This document shows positions 51,185 through 60,018 of a stretch of 64,000 bases of DNA, piece by piece. Source of the stretch: Dehalococcoidia bacterium (lineage in GTDB: Bacteria; Chloroflexota; Dehalococcoidia; DSTF01; JACRBR01); assembly GCA_040902535.1 (NCBI GenBank), contig JBBDXD010000019.1, forward strand, positions 231,454 to 295,453. The letters run 5' to 3'. The first letter of the stretch is position 1; the number at the start of each line of letters is the position of its first letter. The notes under the pieces are model-generated. The model ran no database searches and had not been told where the DNA came from. It saw only the letters and a program-made list of their open reading frames with translations. The position numbers were made by a program, and so were the translations under genes.

Positions 51185-52299
51185 CCGAAGGCGAACAGGC
51201 GGACGTCCTCATCATCGGCGGTGGCATCGTCGGCTGCGCTTGCGCGTACGAGCTGACGAAGCGCGGCGCGACGGTCACCCTCCTCGAATACGGTAAGGCC
51301 GGCATGCAGGCGACAAACGCCGCCGCCGGGATGCTCGCACCGCTGAGCGATGCCTCCGGACCTGACGCGATGTTCCGGGCAGGGTTGGAGGCGCTGCGCG
51401 CGTATCCGGCGCTCGTCGCCGAACTGGAACAGGAGTGCGGCTTCGACCTCGAGTACCGCCAGGAGGGAATCCTGCGAGTCGCGTTCGAGGACACTGACGC
51501 CGCGGAGCTGCGCCATCGCTTTGCGTGGCAGCGCGAGATGGGCTTCGACGTGCGGTGGCTCGGTGGCAACGCGTGCCGCGAGATCGAGCCGCGCATCACG
51601 TCGCGGTCAATCAATGGCGTCCTGTCGCCGTCCGAGGCCACCGTGAGCAATCAGCTCGTCGCGCTCGCGCTCGAGCGTGCGTCGCGCAAGCGTGGCGTCG
51701 CAGTCCGAGAACACTCGCCCGTTACACGCGTCAGGCGGTCGCAGGAACGCGTCGTGGCGTTAGATGCGGGCGGCGAGACGTATCGAGCCGAAGCGATTGT
51801 GCTCGCAGCGGGCGCGCGTTCGGGGCAGGTCGCCCGCAAGATGGGCATCGCGCTGCCGGTATTTCCGATCCGCGGCCAGATGATCGCGTTGGGCGGCATG
51901 GCATGCCCGATCGGACGCCCGGTCTGGGGTCCGGAAGGCTACCTGGTGCCGCGCGTGAACGGACTCGTGTTCGCCGGCGCAACGGTAGAGGACGTGGGCT
52001 TCCGGCGACGGACCACGAAAGGCGGCGCGCGCGCGATGCGAGCTATGGCCGCTCGCCTCGTGCCGCAACTGAGCGCCGCGAAGGTTCACTTCGAATGGGC
52101 TGGCCTGCGTCCAGCCACCGCCGACGGCCAGCCCATCATCGGGCCTGTGCCCGGCAGTAACGTGATCGCCGCGACAGGCCATTATCGCAACGGCATTCTG
52201 CTGGGGCCGCTTACCGGCTCATGGGTCGCGGCGGGCATCGTAAAAGGCACTTGGGACGGCGTGCCGCCAGAGTTCCGCTACGAACGACTCTCCGGCTGA
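51181..52299 (+). CDS. thiO: glycine oxidase ThiO
   Basis: 372 aa FAD-dependent amine oxidase supplying dehydroglycine to ThiG in aerobes. Dinucleotide motif DVLIIGGGIVGCACAYEL, then ATNAAAGMLAPL, RPVWGPEGYLVPRVNGLVFAGATVE, GLRPATADGQPIIGPVPG and ATGHYRNGILLGP. Use of ThiO and not ThiH suggests oxygen-tolerant thiamine synthesis. Last gene of the riboswitch operon. Confidence 0.94.
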   Translation: MTEGEQADVLIIGGGIVGCACAYELTKRGATVTLLEYGKAGMQATNAAAGMLAPLSDASGPDAMFRAGLEALRAYPALVAELEQECGFDLEYRQEGILRVAFEDTDAAELRHRFAWQREMGFDVRWLGGNACREIEPRITSRSINGVLSPSEATVSNQLVALALERASRKRGVAVREHSPVTRVRRSQERVVALDAGGETYRAEAIVLAAGARSGQVARKMGIALPVFPIRGQMIALGGMACPIGRPVWGPEGYLVPRVNGLVFAGATVEDVGFRRRTTKGGARAMRAMAARLVPQLSAAKVHFEWAGLRPATADGQPIIGPVPGSNVIAATGHYRNGILLGPLTGSWVAAGIVKGTWDGVPPEFRYERLSG

Positions 52300-52356
52300 C
52301 GCGCGCTCCCCTGCTCGCTCCGGCGCGCCTATAATCGATGAGGGAAAGGAGGCCCG

Positions 52357-52932
52357 ATGCCAGAGAGCTACGAGTGGGCTCTATTCTTTCATCTGCTCGG
52401 CGTGTTCCTCATCTCCGGTGCTGCTGTGTCGAGCGTGCTCGTGCTCGCGTTCATGCGGCGGTCGCGTAACGTGCAAGAACTGCGACTCTGGGCGAACCTG
52501 GCGGTGATCGTCGACCGTATCTTCCCGCTCGCGATCATCGTGCTGATCGTCGCCGGCATCTGGCTGGTGGAGGACCGCGACTGGTCGTGGGGTGACGGCT
52601 GGATCAACGTATCGTTGATCGGGCTGATCTTGATGACCGTCTTCGGCTTCCTCGTGATCACGCGTAAGCTCGTCGCCATCGATACAGCCGCCGGCGATGC
52701 CCCCGACGGCGCGATACCGCAAGTGCTCGCCGCACAGATCCATGACCCCGTGCTCTTCGGGGGCACGCACGCGCTCACGATGGGCGTGCTCGCGATCATG
52801 TGGAACATGACGACGAAGCCGGGCGATGCGCAGGCGGGCATCGTACTCCTGGCGGCCATTATCATCGGCGCGGCGTCGGCGTATCCGATGGTGCAGCGCC
52901 AGCAGGCGATCATGGAAGGCAAGCGCCAATAG
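52357..52932 (+). CDS. DUF2269-like integral membrane protein
   Basis: 191 aa with about four or five membrane segments (starting near residues 10, 53, 85, 133 and 165). The opening EWALFFHLLGVFLISGAAVSS and later FPLAIIVLIVAGIWLVEDRDWSWGDGWI resemble predicted DUF2269 proteins. AAAGGAGG precedes the ATG. Terminated by a clear hairpin. No function known. Confidence 0.7.
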   Translation: MPESYEWALFFHLLGVFLISGAAVSSVLVLAFMRRSRNVQELRLWANLAVIVDRIFPLAIIVLIVAGIWLVEDRDWSWGDGWINVSLIGLILMTVFGFLVITRKLVAIDTAAGDAPDGAIPQVLAAQIHDPVLFGGTHALTMGVLAIMWNMTTKPGDAQAGIVLLAAIIIGAASAYPMVQRQQAIMEGKRQ

Positions 52933-52956
52933 CCGGGGGCTTGGCCGCATGAACGA

Positions 52957-52983
52957 AGAGGCGGGCACACGCCCGCCTCTTTT
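52957..52983 (+). terminator. intrinsic terminator after the DUF2269-like gene
   Basis: Perfect 10-bp stem AGAGGCGGGC/GCCCGCCTCT with an ACAC loop and a TTTTG tail, 24 nt past the stop codon. Confidence 0.85.
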
Positions 52984-53004
52984 GCTCAGTCTCGCGATGC
53001 GCGC

Positions 53005-53823
53005 TCAGCGTTCGCGCACGTGCGAGACGATCAGCCGGCCTTGTCCGATCGACACGATGTCATCGGCATGGATGCGCCTCCGGCGGCCAAATACGCCACC
53101 ACGCGCTTCGACGCCGGCGATGCGGCAGTCGTTGGTGATGAGCACCTTTCCGACCTTGCCGACGTCGTCGCCCTGATCCGTCGTCACGCGCACGCCCTCA
53201 AGATGCACGCCCGCATCTGCGAACTCGCGTTCGCGCCCCTTCGTCGCGAAGGCTTGCATGTTCGACTCGGACTGGATCGTCACGGCGTCCTTTCCGAAGC
53301 CGCGCACGTATTCGCGTTCCACGAACATGCGCCCGTCTTTCATGCCAGCGGGCGCCACGACGAGCGCAAGTACGGCGAGTTGTGCCGGGTCGAAGAGGAC
53401 GTCCTTCACGGTGCCGACCTCTCGGGCCTCATTGGTCGTCACGACGGTCATGCCCGTCACGTCCTTGACGTCGCGAGTCGCAGCCGTGCTATCGCGGCGT
53501 ACGCGGCCACCGTCGCGTTCCTCGGCGCGACCAGCGGACTGCGCGACGGCTGACGACCGCACATCCCCTGCGCGGACGACGTGGTGCTCGCGCCGGAACA
53601 CATGTGCCGCGAGCGACAGGATGATGCCGCCTGAAAGCCAGACAACTCCGTCCTCAAATGGTTGGGCGCTACTGCCAATCCTGTCGAAGGCCACGAGCAC
53701 ACCGATGACGCCTGCTGCGACGGCGGCCGCTGCAAGTAACGTTGCCAGGCTATTGCCGAGCCACGTCATTACGTCGCCGCCGGCGCGTGGGCGTGACCGG
53801 GGTACGCTGTCGGTCCGTTGCAT
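53005..53823 (-). CDS. PRC-barrel domain membrane protein
   Basis: 272 aa from ATG 53823, which has GAAGGAG 9 nt before it (a longer frame to 53865 is possible). Two hydrophobic segments near residues 22-45 and 58-75, then two PRC-barrel repeats: DVTGMTVVTTNEAREVGTVKDVLFDPAQLAVLALVV and HLEGVRVTTDQGDDVGKVGKVLITNDCRIAGVEARGG. PRC barrels bind RNA or protein partners or act in photosynthetic or stress contexts. Specific role unknown. Confidence 0.78.
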   Translation of the reverse strand: MQRTDSVPRSRPRAGGDVMTWLGNSLATLLAAAAVAAGVIGVLVAFDRIGSSAQPFEDGVVWLSGGIILSLAAHVFRREHHVVRAGDVRSSAVAQSAGRAEERDGGRVRRDSTAATRDVKDVTGMTVVTTNEAREVGTVKDVLFDPAQLAVLALVVAPAGMKDGRMFVEREYVRGFGKDAVTIQSESNMQAFATKGREREFADAGVHLEGVRVTTDQGDDVGKVGKVLITNDCRIAGVEARGGVFGRRRRIHADDIVSIGQGRLIVSHVRER

Positions 53824-53923
53824 ATCGCACCACTCCTTCGCTAGATGCACTGGCCATCGTCGCACTGCTCACGTCGCAGTGGCGTAACATCGCGCCCGCA
53901 CACACTCTCAGCGACCGCGCAGG

Positions 53924-54240
53924 TCAACCGGGGAGTGGCGGCGCGGGAGGCTTCGGCGGTCCCGGAGGAGGCGGATCCGGATCGGGTTCCGGTACGCGGG
54001 GCGGTTGCGACGGCGGCGACGCCGGCACGGGCTGAGGCTGCGTGGACTCACCGGGGGGATGATTGGCGCACGCGGCACGTCCGGCACGACAGCCACCGGC
54101 TTGGGCTCGTTGGGATCCGGCGGCGTCGGGATCGTCGGCGGACGCGGAGGCGGCACCGGCGCGGGCGGTTCGGGCATGGGCGGTTCCGTCGGCGCGGGCG
54201 GGATGGTTGGCGGGCGTGGAACGTCTGCTGTCAGTCTCAT
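53924..54240 (-). pseudogene. proline-rich small protein, frameshifted at a C6 run
   Basis: From ATG 54240 (MRLTADVPRPPTIPP) the frame encodes about 60 residues rich in P, V and E, then changes into non-proline sequence. After one extra base in the C6 run (plus-strand G6, 54053-54058), the proline-rich character continues (STQPQPVPASPP ... PKPPAPPLPG) to a stop at 53924. So an ~105-aa P-rich protein is broken here by a one-base homopolymer loss. Could be sequencing error or true loss. The plus-strand Gly-rich frame is its shadow. Confidence 0.5.
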
Positions 54241-54464
54241 GATCGGCCTCTCTTCCCTCGAAGTGTGGCAGCGGGGGGTTGCGCGCGACCGCCACGCGGA
54301 CAGTCCCGCCTTTCGTGCGCATTGCAACCGCTGCGATGCGAAGCGACGAATGTACCGCCGCCACCGGCCGCAATCCATCTGCGATGTCCCGCCGCCAACG
54401 CTGTATCGGGCGGGCGAGGCCGCGCATTGCATAGTGGATGTGCATTAGGAAAGGGGTGTTTCCG

Positions 54465-54662
54465 TTGGACAAGGACAAGTGGGAAGGCCGCGGCGAGCAG
54501 ATCGCCGGCAAGGGCAAGGAAATGGCCGGTAAAGCCACCGGCGATGAAGAGCAAGAGGCAGAGGGTCAGGCCGACCAGACTGGCGGCAAGGCCAAAGAAA
54601 AGTTCGGCGAGGCGAAGGAGAAGGCCGGCGACACCGTCGACAAGTTCAAGAAGAAGATGTAG
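54465..54662 (+). CDS. CsbD-like stress protein
   Basis: 65 aa from a TTG start with AAAGGGG 8 nt upstream (an ATG at 54438 is also in frame but lacks a ribosome-binding site). The sequence DKDKWEGRGEQIAGKGKEMAGKATGDEEQEAEG, rich in K, E and G, is typical of the CsbD family of small stress-induced proteins. Very soluble, without Cys or aromatic core. Followed by a strong terminator. Confidence 0.82.
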   Translation: MDKDKWEGRGEQIAGKGKEMAGKATGDEEQEAEGQADQTGGKAKEKFGEAKEKAGDTVDKFKKKM

Positions 54663-54676
54663 CTTCGCTGAACCAC

Positions 54677-54716
54677 GCGAGGCGGCGGACCAATCCGGTC
54701 CGCCGTCTCGCATTTT
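54677..54716 (+). terminator. intrinsic terminator after the CsbD-like gene
   Basis: A 15-bp stem with one mismatch (54677-54691 with 54697-54711, around AATCC) followed by TTTT. Confidence 0.8.
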
Positions 54717-54788
54717 CAGTAGATCACAGGGCTGGCGGCGGCGGCGCCACGGGGCAGCCAGGTACCCTGTTGGTAGAATGACCAGCGC

Positions 54789-56069
54789 ATGAAATACCAC
54801 ATCTGGACCGTCGGCTGTCAGATGAACGTCGCGGATTCGCGCAAGCTCGCCGCGGGGTTCGACCGCGCCGGCTTCGTCGCCGTCGATGGCATCGACGACG
54901 CCGACCTGGTCGTCCTGAACACGTGTTCCGTGCGCGAGCATGCGGAAGACCGCGCGATCGGCCAGCTCGGGCGACTGAAGAAGCGCCGACGGCTCGGCGG
55001 AGACTTCAAGATCGCCGTCATGGGGTGCATGGTGGGACCCCGCCACGATGACCTGCGCAAGCGCTTTCCGTACGTCGATGTGTTCGCGCGCCCGCAGGAG
55101 TTTGCGCCGATCATGGCCGCCGCCGGCGTCGCCGACACGGGCGGCGAGTTCTGGCCGTCGACGTTCGCGCAGCCGGATGCCGTCACGGCGTTCGTGCCGG
55201 TCATCCACGGCTGCGACAAGTTCTGCACGTACTGCATCGTCCCCTACCGGCGAGGACGCGAGAAGAGCCGTACGATCGCCGACATTCGCAACGAAGTCGA
55301 GCACTACTGCGCGCGCGGCGTCAAGGAAGTGACGCTGCTCGGCCAGACCGTCGAGGCGTACGGCCACGACCTCGTCGAGCAGCCGGATCTCGGCGACCTG
55401 ATGCGCGCCATCCACGACATCCCCGGTCTGGAGCGGATTCGCTTCCTGACGTCGTACCCGAAGGACATGACCCAGCGCATCATCGATGCGGTGGCGGAGT
55501 TGCCGAAGGTCTGCGAGAACTTCAACATCCCGGTGCAGGCGGGAGACGAGGCGGTGCTCGACCGCATGCGCCGAGGCTACACGATCGCGGAATATCTTGA
55601 GAAGTTCGCGCTCGTACGCTCGAAGATCCCGTACGCCGCGATGGTCACCGATGTCATCGTCGGCTTCTGCGGTGAGACCGATGCGGAGTTCCGCAACACG
55701 TACGATTTGCTCGAACGGCTGCGCTTCGACAAGGTGCACGTAGCCGCCTACTCGCCGCGACCGGGGACGATCGCGCATCGGAAGATGGCCGACGACGTCC
55801 CTTCCGACGTCAAGCAGCAGCGCCTGCACGCCATCGAACAGCTCGAGACGCGCATCTCGTTCGAGATCAACTCGGCGCTGCTTGACAGCGAACAGGAAGT
55901 GCTCGTCGAAAGCCGCCGAGATGGACGTTGGAGCGGTCGTAACCGGCTCGGCAAGCTGGTACACTTCGATGGCGATGCGCACATCGGCGATCTGGCTCGC
56001 GTGCGCATCGATCGGGCGACTGCCTGGTCATTGCAGGGAACAGCGCTCCCCGCGCCAATAACTGCCTAA
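54789..56069 (+). CDS. miaB: tRNA-2-methylthio-N6-dimethylallyladenosine synthase MiaB
   Basis: 426 aa radical-SAM methylthiotransferase acting on A37 of tRNA. UPF0004 domain with three cysteines for the second cluster: TVGCQMN, NTCSVRE and VMGCMVG. Radical-SAM motif CDKFCTYC (about residues 142-149) then IVPYRRGREKSR. TRAM domain at the C-terminus (about 370-420). The NTCSVRE and YRRGREKSR sequences favour MiaB over RimO or MtaB. Confidence 0.94.
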   Translation: MKYHIWTVGCQMNVADSRKLAAGFDRAGFVAVDGIDDADLVVLNTCSVREHAEDRAIGQLGRLKKRRRLGGDFKIAVMGCMVGPRHDDLRKRFPYVDVFARPQEFAPIMAAAGVADTGGEFWPSTFAQPDAVTAFVPVIHGCDKFCTYCIVPYRRGREKSRTIADIRNEVEHYCARGVKEVTLLGQTVEAYGHDLVEQPDLGDLMRAIHDIPGLERIRFLTSYPKDMTQRIIDAVAELPKVCENFNIPVQAGDEAVLDRMRRGYTIAEYLEKFALVRSKIPYAAMVTDVIVGFCGETDAEFRNTYDLLERLRFDKVHVAAYSPRPGTIAHRKMADDVPSDVKQQRLHAIEQLETRISFEINSALLDSEQEVLVESRRDGRWSGRNRLGKLVHFDGDAHIGDLARVRIDRATAWSLQGTALPAPITA

Positions 56070-56072
56070 CAG

Positions 56073-56195
56073 ATGTTCGCTTCATACGAGATCATCGTGT
56101 TGCCGCTGCTGACGGGCATCGGCGTTTTCGCGCTCGTTGGTCTGATCTGGAATCTGACCGAAGGGTTCTTCGAGCAACGCAAGGATCAGCGATAG
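56073..56195 (+). CDS. 40-aa single-pass membrane microprotein
   Basis: ATG 56073 to TAG 56195 encodes MFASYEIIVLPLLTGIGVFA and continues ALVGLIWNLTEGFFEQRKDQR-like, one membrane span (residues 7-27) and a charged tail. It lies 3 nt after miaB and 5 nt before the NrtR-like gene, leaving no other use for the gap. No clear Shine-Dalgarno. Plausible but unproven. Confidence 0.45.
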   Translation: MFASYEIIVLPLLTGIGVFALVGLIWNLTEGFFEQRKDQR

Positions 56196-56200
56196 CCCCG

Positions 56201-56863
56201 GTGGTTCGCCCCGAAGATACCAGCACGCCGCTCGTTGCGGTCGTCGTCGTCATCCTCACCGTCGTGGAGGATGACCTGTGTGTGCTGCTCATTCGTCGCA
56301 GCGGGGAGCCATTCCGCGAATTCTGGGCGCTGCCCGGCGGTTTCCTCGCGGAAGGCGAATCGCTCGATGCGGCGGCGGCCCGCAAGCTCTTCGACGAGAC
56401 CGGCGTGCGCGATGTCTACCTGGAGCAGCTCTTCACGTTCGGCGAACTCTCCCGCGGCGATGACGCCCGGCGCGGCGTCGCGGTGGCGTACTTCGCGCTC
56501 GTGCAGCACGGGCAGGTGCGGCTGCGCCAGACGGAGGCATGGCAACCGGCGTGGCACAACGCGCACGCATTGCCGCGACTGGCGTTCGACAACAATATCG
56601 TCGTCGACTACGCGATCCGGCGGCTGCGCTCCAAGCTCGAATACACGAACGTCGCATATAGCCTGCTGGCGAAGCAATTCACGCTCAGCGAACTGCAGCA
56701 GGTGTACCAGGCGATCCTCGACCGCGAGTTGGACAAACGAAACTTCCGCCGGCGCATGCTGTCGCTCGGCATCATCAAGCCCGCCGGCGGCACCCGCATG
56801 GAAGGCGCCCACCGCCCCGCGCAGCTTTACACCTTCGTCCGCCGCGAACCGATGACGGTGTAG
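56201..56863 (+). CDS. NrtR-type NUDIX-fold transcriptional regulator
   Basis: 220 aa. N-terminal Nudix fold whose box GGFLAEGESLDAAAARKLFDETGV has lost the catalytic REUxEE pattern (RKLFDE), followed by a C-terminal winged helix (YSLLAKQFTLSELQQVYQAILDRELDKRNFRRRM...). This is the NrtR plan: an ADP-ribose-sensing regulator of NAD or sugar genes. Starts at GTG 56201. No NAD-synthesis gene is adjacent, so its target is unknown. Confidence 0.85.
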   Translation: MVRPEDTSTPLVAVVVVILTVVEDDLCVLLIRRSGEPFREFWALPGGFLAEGESLDAAAARKLFDETGVRDVYLEQLFTFGELSRGDDARRGVAVAYFALVQHGQVRLRQTEAWQPAWHNAHALPRLAFDNNIVVDYAIRRLRSKLEYTNVAYSLLAKQFTLSELQQVYQAILDRELDKRNFRRRMLSLGIIKPAGGTRMEGAHRPAQLYTFVRREPMTV

Positions 56864-56871
56864 GTTGATCG

Positions 56872-56906
56872 TCAGTCGTCAGTGTTCAGTTGTCAGTTGT
56901 CAGTTG
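56872..56906 (+). repeat. heptamer repeat TCAGTNN x5
   Basis: Consecutive 7-mers TCAGTCG, TCAGTGT, TCAGTTG, TCAGTTG, TCAGTTG just after the NrtR-like stop. The reverse complement of the unit at 28731-28758. Likely a dispersed short repeat family of this genome. 56864-56987 is otherwise empty. Confidence 0.75.
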
Positions 56907-56987
56907 TGACTGAAGCATCAGGCAGGGGAGAAGCTTTCCCAGGCGACCTTATTCAACAATGAACAGCCGGATGACCACGGGAGAACG

Positions 56988-57603
56988 ATGAACAGCACGT
57001 TCACATGTCGTGATTGCGGGAATCAGTTCACGCTCGCGGCGAGTGTATCCGCTCGATATCCCAACTGGACGCCGGCGCAATGCATGTCCTGCCGCAAGGG
57101 ACCTCGTTCGGCGCCGCGAACCACGGAGGCGGCGCTGACGGCATACACCGCCGGGCCGCAGGATGGCATCTTCACGGACGGCGGCTGCGATCCGAATCCC
57201 GGCCCAGGCGGTTGGGGCGCGGTTAAGGTGATAGACGGCGAGATCACGGACGAACGACATGGGCACGCGCCGAACACGACGAACAATCAGATGGAGCTTC
57301 GCGCGCTCATCGAAGCGTTCAAGATGGCCGGCCCGGATGAGGAGATAGCAGTCTACTCCGATAGCCAGTACTGCGTGAGCACGATCAACATCTGGGGCTG
57401 ATGGCTGGGCGAAGAAGGGCTGGAAGAGGGGCAAGGGAGCGGGCGCCGTCAAGAACCTTGACCTCGTGCAGGAGTTGTACGAGCTCAAGCGCTCCCGTCC
57501 CCACGCGAGCGTGACCTGGGTGAAGGGGCACGGGGGCACGCGCTGGAACGAATACGCGGACGCGCTCGCCCAGAGATGGAAATCGTCCGCAGACGGCTCC
57601 TAA
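56988..57603 (+). pseudogene. rnhA: ribonuclease HI with N-terminal zinc ribbon, frameshifted
   Basis: The N-terminal part carries a zinc ribbon (CRDCGNQFTLAA ... CMSCRKG), then RNase H motifs with catalytic D (FTDGGCDPNPGPGGWG), E (NNQMELRALIEAF) and D (YSDSQYCV), and stops at 57401 right after STINIWG. Removing one G from the G4 run at 57394-57397 restores IWADGWAKKGWKRGKGAG ... VKGHGGTRWNEYADALAQRW, which holds the conserved His and the fourth catalytic Asp, to TAA 57603 (204 aa). So a one-base insertion splits the gene. Sequencing error or real mutation; the downstream half is still well conserved, which favours error or a very recent event. Confidence 0.85.
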
Positions 57604-57635
57604 CGCACACTCGACTCGCGCGCTAACCTAGCCCC

Positions 57636-58856
57636 ATGCCAAACCTTGCCGTCAAGGGCGGGACACCCCTCCGCACGAAGCCGTGGCCTGCGTGGCCGCA
57701 GTTCGACCACCGCGAGACGGAGGAACTGACGCGCGTCGTCGAGAGCGGCAACTGGGGCGGCTTTCCTTCGCCGAACGCCGTCGGCGGCGAGTTCGCGCGC
57801 AAGTTCGCGGACTTTCACGGCGCGAAGCACGGCATCACCACGACAGGCGGCACGACGGCGCTCGAGATCGCGCTCCGGGCAGCCGGTCTCGAGCGCGGCG
57901 ACGAGTTCCTTGTGCCCGCACTCACCTTCTACGCGACGGCGTTCGCGGGGCTGGTGCAGGGCTTCAAACCCGTGTTCGTCGATATCGAGTCCGATACGTG
58001 GTGCATCGACGTCACGCAGATCGAACGCCATATCACGCCGGACACGCGCGCGATCTTGCCGGTGCACCTGGGATCGCGCATGGCCGACATGGACGCTATC
58101 GGCGAGATCGCGCGCAAGCACGATCTGAAGGTGATCGAGGACTGCGCGCACATGCACGGCGGCTTCTGGCGCGGCAAGGGGGCAGGCACGCTTGGCGATG
58201 CCGGCGCATTCAGCTTCCAGTCATCGAAGCTGATGACGTGCGGCGAAGGCGGCATCATCATCACGAACGACGACGACATGGCAGCGCGATGCGCGGCGTA
58301 CATGAATTCTGGCCGCGGCGACACCGCGGACCGCACGAACGCCGAAGGCACGATCCTCGGCTGGAACTATCGCATGACGGAGTTCCAGGCGGCGGTGCTG
58401 CTCGCACAGCTCGAGCGGCTCCCGCGCCAGATCGAGACGCGCAACCGCAACATCGAGCACTTCGAACGGCGCATCGCCGGGATCGAAGGCGTAAGCACCT
58501 TACCTCACGACGATCGCGTCACGGCGCGCTCCGGCTACGGCGTCGTGCTCCGTTACGACGCAGATGCGTGGGGCGGCGCATCGCGCAACCGTTTCGCGCG
58601 GGCGCTCTACGCTGAGGGCATGCGCATCGAGGCGGCGTTCTACGTGCCGGTGTACAAGTCTCCGCTCTTCGCATGGAAGGACGCGTCAATAGACGTTGAT
58701 TACAGCGAGACCAGTTGTCCCATTGCGGAACGCGCCGCGTTCAAGCAGATGATCTGGCTGCCGCACGACATCTTCCTCGGCAGTGAGTCCGACATCGACG
58801 ACCTCTGCAACGCGATCGAGAAGATCCGCACGCACATCGATGAGCTGGCGGACTGA
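57636..58856 (+). CDS. DegT/DnrJ/EryC1/StrS-type PLP aminotransferase
   Basis: 406 aa. Family motifs: PLRTKPWPAWPQ, TTTGGTTALEIALRAAGLERGDEFLVPALTF, VIEDCAHMHGG and the PLP-lysine segment FSFQSSKLMTCGEGGIIITN, then GWNYRMTEFQAAVLLAQLERL. These enzymes aminate sugars or inositols. No sugar-nucleotide or antibiotic cluster surrounds it, so the substrate is unknown. 32 nt after the RNase H remnant. Confidence 0.9.
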   Translation: MPNLAVKGGTPLRTKPWPAWPQFDHRETEELTRVVESGNWGGFPSPNAVGGEFARKFADFHGAKHGITTTGGTTALEIALRAAGLERGDEFLVPALTFYATAFAGLVQGFKPVFVDIESDTWCIDVTQIERHITPDTRAILPVHLGSRMADMDAIGEIARKHDLKVIEDCAHMHGGFWRGKGAGTLGDAGAFSFQSSKLMTCGEGGIIITNDDDMAARCAAYMNSGRGDTADRTNAEGTILGWNYRMTEFQAAVLLAQLERLPRQIETRNRNIEHFERRIAGIEGVSTLPHDDRVTARSGYGVVLRYDADAWGGASRNRFARALYAEGMRIEAAFYVPVYKSPLFAWKDASIDVDYSETSCPIAERAAFKQMIWLPHDIFLGSESDIDDLCNAIEKIRTHIDELAD

Positions 58857-58862
58857 AACGCG

Positions 58863-59132
58863 ATGGCTGCGCAGATATCCGTCGCGATCGCAGAGGCGGA
58901 CGACGGCTGGCTCGCGACCGTTACGGTGCGCGATGGTGAACGTGCGACGGAACACAGAGTCGCAGTCCGCCCGGAGACGTACGAGCTTCTGACCGGCGGG
59001 GCCGTCACGCCGAAAGAACTGGTGGTTGCATCATTCGCGTTTCTGCTGGAACACGAACCGCAGGACGCGATCCTGAAGCGCTTCGACCTGGCGGTGATCG
59101 GGCGCTACTTTCAAGCTACGAGCTCGATATGA
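58863..59132 (+). CDS. small hypothetical protein
   Basis: 89 aa, 6 nt after the aminotransferase. Opens with a beta-rich part (ISVAIAEADDGWLATVTVRDGERATEHRVAV) and ends KRFDLAVIGRYFQATSSI, a pattern I have seen in small conserved hypotheticals of actinobacteria and Chloroflexota. No function known. Probably co-transcribed with the aminotransferase gene. Confidence 0.65.
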   Translation: MAAQISVAIAEADDGWLATVTVRDGERATEHRVAVRPETYELLTGGAVTPKELVVASFAFLLEHEPQDAILKRFDLAVIGRYFQATSSI

Positions 59133-59246
59133 AGCGACGCTTGGGAAGGGGATAACCGGCGTGGAGTACACCTACATGCACGTCGGCGAGATGCAGTGCT
59201 CGCGGACGACACTCCGCATCGCCGGGCGCTGACGCTCTCAACACGG

Positions 59247-59279
59247 GAAGAGGCGCGATCATGACGACCGCGCCTCTTC
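59247..59279. terminator. hairpin between convergent genes
   Basis: GAAGAGGCGCG (59247-59257) and CGCGCCTCTTC (59269-59279), perfect 11 bp. Serves the plus-strand gene ending at 59132 and the minus-strand lipoprotein gene ending at 59298. No T tract. Confidence 0.6.
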
Positions 59280-59297
59280 GTCATGGGGGCTGCGAAG

Positions 59298-59834
59298 TTA
59301 CGGAGTGTCGTCCTCGTCGTCGAGCGGGTTGTCGACGTCCGGAACGTCGTCATCGTCGCCGTCAACGTCGTCATCGGCGCCGTTGTCGTCATCGCCCGGG
59401 TCGTCGCCGCCCTGCAGCGGCCCGTCATCGTCGTCCTCCGCCGCAACGTCGGCGATGTCCTCGCCGATCTGCGCCGTCACTTCCTGCTCGATGGCGGGGA
59501 AGATCGTCTTCACCTGGTCGTACGCTTGCTGGTCCTCGTCGTCGATGGCGTTGTCGAGCTCGTCGCAAAAGTCATCGACCTGTTCGTCGTCCGTGCCGTC
59601 CGCAAGCTCGTCGCAGTTGTCCTTGATCGTGCCGCGCACGTCATCGGACGCGCCGACGATGTCGGTCGTGCCGAGAAGCGCCGTGCGGAATTGCTGCAGG
59701 CTTCCCGCCAGATCGCGTGCCTCGTCCGCGTTCTCGTCATCGTCGTCGCCACACGCGCCGGCAAGCGCGACCAGTCCGGCGAGCGCGAGCGCCGTAACGA
59801 GCGACATCCATCTGTTCTTCCAACTCCAACTCAT
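59298..59834 (-). CDS. lipoprotein with very acidic C-terminal tail
   Basis: 178 aa from ATG 59834, preceded by AAGGAGGTG. Signal segment WMSLVTALALAGLVALAGAC gives a lipobox with Cys near residue 29, directly followed by DDDDEN. A helical middle (residues 40-135) holds two Cys that may pair. The last 45 residues are mostly Asp with G, P and V. Family unknown. May bind Ca2+ or metal ions through the acidic tail (inference). The divergent 59835-60018 gap probably holds both promoters. Confidence 0.75.
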   Translation of the reverse strand: MSWSWKNRWMSLVTALALAGLVALAGACGDDDDENADEARDLAGSLQQFRTALLGTTDIVGASDDVRGTIKDNCDELADGTDDEQVDDFCDELDNAIDDEDQQAYDQVKTIFPAIEQEVTAQIGEDIADVAAEDDDDGPLQGGDDPGDDDNGADDDVDGDDDDVPDVDNPLDDEDDTP

Positions 59835-60018
59835 GGTGCAAAACACCTCCTTGCTCGCGAGCGTACGACTCGTGAGGAACGGCGACCGTCGCGAGATGAC
59901 GGCCGGACATACCAGAACCATCGCGCGGACGCGCTTGATAGCCGCACGACATACCGTGCGCCGTCCCGCCGAGGACGTCTGCGAGCCGTTTGTTATCCTG
60001 CGGCGACGGAGGACAATC

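Noticed and set aside
49900..53000. ThiF/ThiH expected in the thi operon
   Set aside because: Not present. ThiO replaces ThiH, and the ThiS-activating enzyme must be elsewhere; no partial copy was seen.
54005..54448. Plus-strand Gly-rich 147-codon frame
   Set aside because: Mirror image of the proline-rich minus-strand gene; glycine runs are the complement of proline codons.
59161..59232. 23-codon GTG frame MEYTYMHVGEMQCSRTTLRI
   Set aside because: Too short to support, with only a weak purine stretch upstream and no recognised homologue.
59305..60018. Long N-terminal extension of the ArgD-type frame
   Set aside because: Composed of Ser-rich antisense sequence opposite the acidic lipoprotein gene; the real start has GGAGGAC before ATG 60019.
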